A stretch of DNA of 10,383 nucleotides from Actinomycetota bacterium (lineage in GTDB: Bacteria > Actinomycetota > Actinomycetes > Streptosporangiales > Streptosporangiaceae): assembly GCA_003168295.1 (NCBI GenBank), contig PMST01000627.1, forward strand, positions 8,611 to 18,993. Reading direction: 5' to 3'. The notes under the pieces are model-generated. The model did no database searches and was not told where the DNA came from. It saw nothing but the letters and a program-made list of their open reading frames with translations. Below are positions 7,149 to 10,383 of this stretch, in pieces (position 1 is the stretch's first letter; each line of letters starts with the position of its first letter). The position numbers and the translations under genes were made by a program.

Positions 7149-7403
7149 ATGACCGGCGAGATGGTACGCGACCTGCTCAAGCCCCTTATCGGTAAGTCCG
7201 GGCAGATTTCCCTGCTGGTGAGCAGGGTCGGCCCCATTGCTTTCCCTACGGCTGAGAACAAGAAGCTCACCGGCGTGGAGGTGCGGCCGGACGGCCTGGT
7301 TCACCTCGAGCGCGAGACCGGGTGGGCGGTGATCGACCCTGGTGTGGTCGTGGCCGTGGTGTGGAACGGGGACCCGGAGAACTCGCCGGGCCAATTCCTC
7401 TGA
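7149..7403 (+). CDS. Small protein of unknown function, 84 aa
   Basis: The ATG at 7149 is chosen over an in-frame ATG at 7134 because GGAGG at 7136-7140 lies 8 bases upstream of it and would be inside the coding region otherwise. I do not recognise the family. The protein starts with a short amphipathic helix (MVRDLLKPLIGKSG) and continues with alternating hydrophobic and polar residues suggesting several beta strands: QISLLVSRVGPIAF, GVEVRPDGLVHLER, GWAVIDPGVVVAVVW. It looks like a small cytoplasmic beta-barrel or beta-sandwich, with no signal peptide, membrane segment or cysteine. Its stop (7401-7403) overlaps the probable start of the cyclodeaminase-family gene as CTGA, so it is likely the first gene of a co-translated set with that gene and the lyase homologue. 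The codon pattern matches its neighbours, which supports it as a real gene. Confidence 0.65.
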   Translation: MTGEMVRDLLKPLIGKSGQISLLVSRVGPIAFPTAENKKLTGVEVRPDGLVHLERETGWAVIDPGVVVAVVWNGDPENSPGQFL

Positions 7404-8477
7404 GCGGGGCACACCCGCAGTTCCCGGACCGGACGGCCGGGGAACTGTGGCTTCGTTTCCTGTCCGGGCCGGACATAGACTCGCTCGGCCTGTCCTCCGC
7501 CGAGATCCTCGCCGCGGTGGAGGAGGCCGTGCGTGCGCACGGCGACGGCCGCGACCATCGTCGAGCCGCGGGTGCACCTGGTCCCGGACAACGACGGCGC
7601 CGGTCATTTCAACGTGCTCCGCGGTCATCTCCCCGTGCCCGGCGTGCCCGGCCTGCTCGCGCCCGGCGTACCCTCGCGCGGGGTAAGCGGGGTCAAGGTG
7701 GTGGGCGACTTCGTGGCCAACTATGCCGCCGGGCTGCCCAGCGAACTCGGGCTGCTGACGCTGTACGATCCGCAAACCGGCGTCCCGCTTTCGATCATGG
7801 ACGCCACCTTGATCACGGCCTGCCGGACCGGCGCCATGACCGCCGTGGGCGCCCGTTACCTGGCACGCCCGGACTCGCGGGTCCTCGGCCATGTCGGAGC
7901 GCGGGGTACGGCATTCTGGAACATCGTGCTACTCGACGAGCTGTTCGACCTGGACGAGATCCGGATAACCAGCCGCCGTCCGGAGTCCCGCGAGGCCTTC
8001 GCGCAGCAACTGGCCGCCGTCACCGGCACCCGCATCCGGGTGGCCGCCACGGCGGAAGAGACCTTCGACGGAGCCGACATTCTGGTCGAGGCGTCGCGGC
8101 TCACCGAGCCGGAGCCGCTGCTGCGCACCGCGTCGGTCAAGCCCGGTGCCTTCGTCGTCCCGTACGGCACGATCAGCGCGGTGGAGCTTGACCTGCTCGA
8201 CGTGATGGACAAGGTGGTGGTGGACGACTGGCGGGAGGCGCAGTCCGGACGGTTCGGCGCGCTGCGCCGCCACGTGGACACCGGCCGTCTGTCCGCGGCG
8301 TCGCTGTACGCCGAGCTGGGTCAGATCGTGGCCGGCCACCGGCCCGGCCGGGAACGAAACGACGAGCGGATCCTGCTCTGGCATCGCGGACTCGCCATCC
8401 TCGACATCGCCGTCGGCGTGGCCATCTTGCGCCGGGCCGAGCAGCAGGGCGTCGGAACGATGCTGCGGTACCGGTAG
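7400..8477 (+). CDS. Ornithine cyclodeaminase / mu-crystallin family protein, frame broken near 7553
   Basis: About 358 aa if one extra base near 7553 is ignored. The first part (ELWLRFLSGPDIDSLGLSS and the EILAAVEEAVRAHGDG helix) is in one frame, and from 7554 the other frame continues with TIVEPRVHLVPDN. Removing the G at 7553 gives a seamless family N-terminus. Conserved features are EPRVHL (substrate-carboxylate Arg), GVKVV with the likely catalytic Lys at 7695-7697, GLPSELGLLTLYDPQTGVPL, TACRTGAMTAVGARYLARPD, a variant Rossmann loop LGHVGARGTAFWN (about 7881-7919), and a VVDDW segment. The family includes NAD-dependent ornithine cyclodeaminase, alanine dehydrogenase, ketimine reductase and the so-called tyramine oxidase subunit B. 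The substrate is unknown, and the long ending (VAGHRPGRERNDERILLWHRG, GVGTMLRYR) suggests the last-named subgroup. The start is uncertain: CTG 7400 overlaps the previous stop, GTG 7361 is in frame, and GTG 7533 starts the intact downstream frame. The lyase gene follows after 2 bases. Confidence 0.78.
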
Positions 8478-8479
8478 CG

Positions 8480-9970
8480 ATGCCCGCCCTGGCGATCACC
8501 GAAGCCGATGACGCGAATCTGGGCCTGATCCGGGCCGTGGCCGCCGGCCATGCCGTCAGCATCGGACCCGGCCTGCTCGCGGCGGTGCAGCAGCGCTGCA
8601 CGCAGGCCAGGCAGGCGCTGCGCGACGGGCAGCCGGTCTATGGCGTGAGCACCGGCATGGGAGCACTCTCCGCCGTTCGCCTGACGGAGCAGCAGCAGCT
8701 TTCCCACCAGCGCAACCTGCTGCTGGCGCGGGCCGCGGGCGGTCCGCCCTGGCTGAGCCCGCCTGAGGTCCGGGCGATCATCACCGTCAGGCTGCTGACC
8801 TTCCTTTCCGGCGACGCCGCCGTGTCGACCGGGCTCTGCCAGCGACTCGCCGATTTTCTCAACTACGGCATCGTGCCGGCCGTGCCCCGCACGGGCACGG
8901 CGGCCGCGGGCGAGATCATCCAGCTCGCGCACGCGTTCGGCCCCCTGGTCGGCATCGGCCAGGTGCTCGGGCCGGGCGGGGACCTGACGCCTGCCCGCGA
9001 GGCGCTGGGCCACTATGGCCTGACCGAGTTCAGCCTCGGCCCGAAGGAGGGCATCGCCTTGATCCAAGGCGTGCCCGGGGTCACCGGTCTGTCCGTGCTC
9101 CGCCTCGACGAGGCCGCCACGCTCACCGCGCTGATGGAAAGGGCCGCGGCGCTGTCCATTGTCGTGGCCCGTGCGCCGCGCGACCCCTACCGGGCCGCGT
9201 GCGGGCGCGGTGACGACCTCCTGGCCGGGGTGCTCGGACGGATCCGTGCGGCCGCCGGCGACGAACCGTCACCGCGCTCGCTGCAGGCGCCGGTGTCGTT
9301 CCGGGTGGCCGGACCGGTGTTTGCCCAGGTGCATCGGGCCGCCGACCAGCTCGAGGCGGCCACCCGCCGCGCCCTGACCGGGGTCACCGACTCCCCCGCC
9401 TATCTCGACGGGCGGTTCACCAGCACGGCGGGGTTCCACGGAATCGACCTGTCCGCGCACTGCGACCAGCTCACGGCGGCGTTGTGTCACGCGGCGGAGG
9501 TGTCGGCGGCGCGCCTGCACCGGCTGCTGGATCCCGCCGTCACCGGACTGCCCGCGCAGCTGGCCCGCGAGCCGGGCCCGCAGGCTGGCCTGACGCCGGT
9601 CCACAAGCGGGCCGCCGGAGAGGTCCACGCCGCCAGGCAGCTGGCCACCGCGACCGCAGTCGGCCTGATCGAGACATCGGGCGGCCAGGAGGACGTGCAG
9701 TCGTTCGCCTGGGAGGCGGCCGGCAAACTCCATAGCGCGCTGCACCATGCCCGCGCGGTCACCGCGTGCGAACTGCTGGCCGGCTACCAGGCCGCGGCGC
9801 TCTCCGGACGCCCGCCGCCGCCCGGGTGCCGGGCGCTGCTGGCCTGGCTGGAGACGATCATCGGTCCGATCGACGGCGACCGCCCGTTCGGCGAGGACAT
9901 CGAGCGCCTGATCCAGGCGCCTTACCCCGGGCCATTAGACGGACATCTGTCCGACTTGTATTCTCCGTGA
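8480..9970 (+). CDS. HAL/PAL-family (aromatic amino acid ammonia-lyase) homologue lacking the MIO serine
   Basis: 496 aa, close to the roughly 510 of histidine ammonia-lyase (HutH), with an ATG 2 bases after the cyclodeaminase stop, implying coupled translation. The fold is recognisable: VYGVSTGMG (53-61), HQRNLLLARAAG (76-87), LNYGIVPAVP (127-136), GPKEGIALIQG (187-197), SLQAPVSFRV (267-276), GVTDSPAYL (301-309), AGFHG (317-321) and SGGQED (400-405). HutH enzymes build the MIO cofactor from Ala-Ser-Gly; here the aligned triad is Ala142-Ala143-Gly144 (8903-8911) and the next Asp is Glu145. By eye alignment to P. putida HutH, His83, Asn195 and Tyr280 are replaced by Arg84, Gln196 and Val272, while Tyr54, Gln269, Arg275, Phe319 and Glu404 are kept. 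A normal ammonia-lyase reaction is therefore unlikely; it may bind an amino acid, catalyse other chemistry or act as a scaffold. The frame is intact with normal codon use, so it is not a decayed gene. Confidence 0.85.
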   Translation: MPALAITEADDANLGLIRAVAAGHAVSIGPGLLAAVQQRCTQARQALRDGQPVYGVSTGMGALSAVRLTEQQQLSHQRNLLLARAAGGPPWLSPPEVRAIITVRLLTFLSGDAAVSTGLCQRLADFLNYGIVPAVPRTGTAAAGEIIQLAHAFGPLVGIGQVLGPGGDLTPAREALGHYGLTEFSLGPKEGIALIQGVPGVTGLSVLRLDEAATLTALMERAAALSIVVARAPRDPYRAACGRGDDLLAGVLGRIRAAAGDEPSPRSLQAPVSFRVAGPVFAQVHRAADQLEAATRRALTGVTDSPAYLDGRFTSTAGFHGIDLSAHCDQLTAALCHAAEVSAARLHRLLDPAVTGLPAQLAREPGPQAGLTPVHKRAAGEVHAARQLATATAVGLIETSGGQEDVQSFAWEAAGKLHSALHHARAVTACELLAGYQAAALSGRPPPPGCRALLAWLETIIGPIDGDRPFGEDIERLIQAPYPGPLDGHLSDLYSP

Positions 9971-9975
9971 TGGCG

Positions 9976-9994
9976 TGACCTTCCGGAACGGTCA
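9976..9994 (+). terminator. Inverted repeat just after the lyase-homologue gene
   Basis: TGACC (9976-9980) pairs with GGTCA (9990-9994) around TTCCGGAAC, whose outer TT/AA can extend the stem past one bulged C. It begins 6 bases after the stop codon. No T-run follows. It is a likely terminator for the upstream set, although the palindromic core TTCCGGAA could also be a protein-binding site. Confidence 0.45.
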
Positions 9995-10011
9995 GGAACT
10001 CTGCCGGCGGG

Positions 10012-10049
10012 GACAGCCGCCGCAAGCGGCTTGACAGCCGTAGTAAGCG
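10012..10049 (+). repeat. Direct repeat GACAGCCG-N4-AAGCG, 21-bp period
   Basis: GACAGCCG CCGC AAGCG (10012-10028) and GACAGCCG TAGT AAGCG (10033-10049) match at all 13 positions outside the 4-base spacer and are offset by 21 bases, two helical turns. The second copy overlaps a TTGACA hexamer. The first copy also contains the hairpin AGCCGC-CGCAA-GCGGCT (10015-10031). This looks like a tandem operator in front of the monooxygenase gene. Confidence 0.45.
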
Positions 10050-10086
10050 TCGGCATCCTGACTCCCAACGCCGCTATGCGTACAGT
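10031..10086 (+). promoter_or_regulatory. Candidate promoter(s) of the monooxygenase gene
   Basis: An exact -35-like TTGACA (10031-10036) is followed after 17 bases by a weak CATCCT (10054-10059). A second option is CTGACT (10058-10063), 17 bases, then TACAGT (10081-10086), which has a better -10 and would start RNA about 20 bases before the gene. The gene's ribosome site AGGGAG (10104-10109) lies 6 bases before the TTG start. Confidence 0.4.
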
Positions 10087-10115
10087 TGTCCGCAAGACTC
10101 GCTAGGGAGCGCACC

Positions 10116-10383
10116 TTGAGCAACGACGAACCTGCGGTGGACATCGACGTCCTCGTCGTCGGGTCCGGGCCAGGCGGCGCCGGGGCCGCGCTGTTCCTGG
10201 CCACCTACGGCACCCCGACCCTGGTCGTTACCAAGTACGGGCAGCTGTCGGACACGCCACGCGCGCACATCACCAACCAGCGCACCATGGAGACGCTCCG
10301 GGACATGGGCCTGGAGCAGCGGCTGATGCGCGAGGCCACGCCCTGGGAGTACATGGGCAATACGACCTTCTGCACCAGCCTGG
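10116..10383 (+). CDS. FAD-dependent aromatic hydroxylase (TfdB/PheA-like), N-terminal 89 residues
   Basis: A partial gene running off the right edge. The TTG start at 10116 follows AGGGAG by 6 bases, and the protein begins MSNDEPAVDIDVLVVGSGPGG. The Rossmann FAD-binding GxGxxG is GSGPGG (16-21), followed by an acidic/aliphatic beta-alpha-beta unit ending in VVTKYG (37-42). The run TPRAHITNQRTMETLRDMGL (47-66) and EATPWEYMGN are characteristic of class A flavoprotein monooxygenases of the 2,4-dichlorophenol 6-monooxygenase / phenol hydroxylase group, which ortho-hydroxylate aromatic rings using NAD(P)H and oxygen. Related enzymes also tailor polyketides, so the substrate cannot be fixed without the rest of the protein. 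It has its own candidate promoter and sits 145 bases after the lyase homologue, so it may be regulated separately. Confidence 0.85.
   Translation, partial: MSNDEPAVDIDVLVVGSGPGGAGAALFLATYGTPTLVVTKYGQLSDTPRAHITNQRTMETLRDMGLEQRLMREATPWEYMGNTTFCTSL

Noticed and set aside
7322..8191. Plus-strand frame giving a 289-residue Arg-rich protein
   Set aside because: Only the part up to about 7552 is meaningful, as the N-terminus of the cyclodeaminase-family gene; the rest is out-of-frame Arg/Gly/Pro sequence.
9992..10268. Minus-strand open frames between the lyase homologue and the monooxygenase gene
   Set aside because: They overlap the monooxygenase start and the promoter region antisense, with no ribosome site or recognisable sequence.
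1..10383. CRISPR arrays, insertion sequences, transposase genes, tRNA or rRNA genes
   Set aside because: I saw no regularly spaced repeats, transposase motifs, terminal repeats or tRNA cloverleaf patterns; a tRNA scan was not possible.

Overview
The window is strongly GC-rich, with GC-biased third codon positions, GTG/TTG starts, GGAGG-type ribosome sites and Sec signal peptides typical of a high-GC actinomycete. The glgC/glgA pair is of the actinobacterial type, related to mycobacterial GlgC/GlgM. Species cannot be set from the sequence; a soil or mycelial actinobacterium is likely.

Layout. (1) Positions 1-66, minus: the first 22 codons of a probable MFS exporter, divergent from (2) 259-1238, plus: a secreted protein with two tandem sulfite-oxidase-fold (SUOX-like) domains and no cysteine, split by a frame change at a seven-C run. 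(3) 1271-2173, minus: a haloalkane dehalogenase-like alpha/beta hydrolase. (4) 2278-3123, minus: a secreted ricin-B (beta-trefoil) lectin followed by a perfect 12-bp hairpin. (5) 3261-6966, minus: an operon-like set read as AI-2E family membrane protein, then glgC (ADP-glucose pyrophosphorylase), then glgA/glgM (glycogen or maltose-1-phosphate synthase). glgC and glgA overlap by GTGA. The 3' part of the AI-2E gene carries about three frame changes. (6) 7149-9970, plus: a tightly packed set of an 84-aa protein of unknown function, an ornithine cyclodeaminase/mu-crystallin family protein (frame broken near 7553) and a histidine/phenylalanine ammonia-lyase homologue whose MIO-forming Ser is Ala. 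(7) 10116 to the end, plus: the start of an FAD-dependent aromatic hydroxylase of the TfdB/PheA type, behind its own candidate promoter and a 21-bp-spaced direct repeat.

Functionally, the minus-strand centre makes ADP-glucose and uses it for alpha-glucan synthesis. The right-hand plus-strand set looks like amino-acid-related metabolism of unknown outcome. Its lyase-fold member lacks the MIO serine and several other HAL active-site residues, so it is the most likely site of something undescribed. The nearby aromatic hydroxylase may belong to the same pathway or be a separate unit.

Three otherwise well-conserved genes are interrupted by about five single-base frame changes. Homology continues cleanly across the breaks, so sequence errors are at least as likely as real gene decay.
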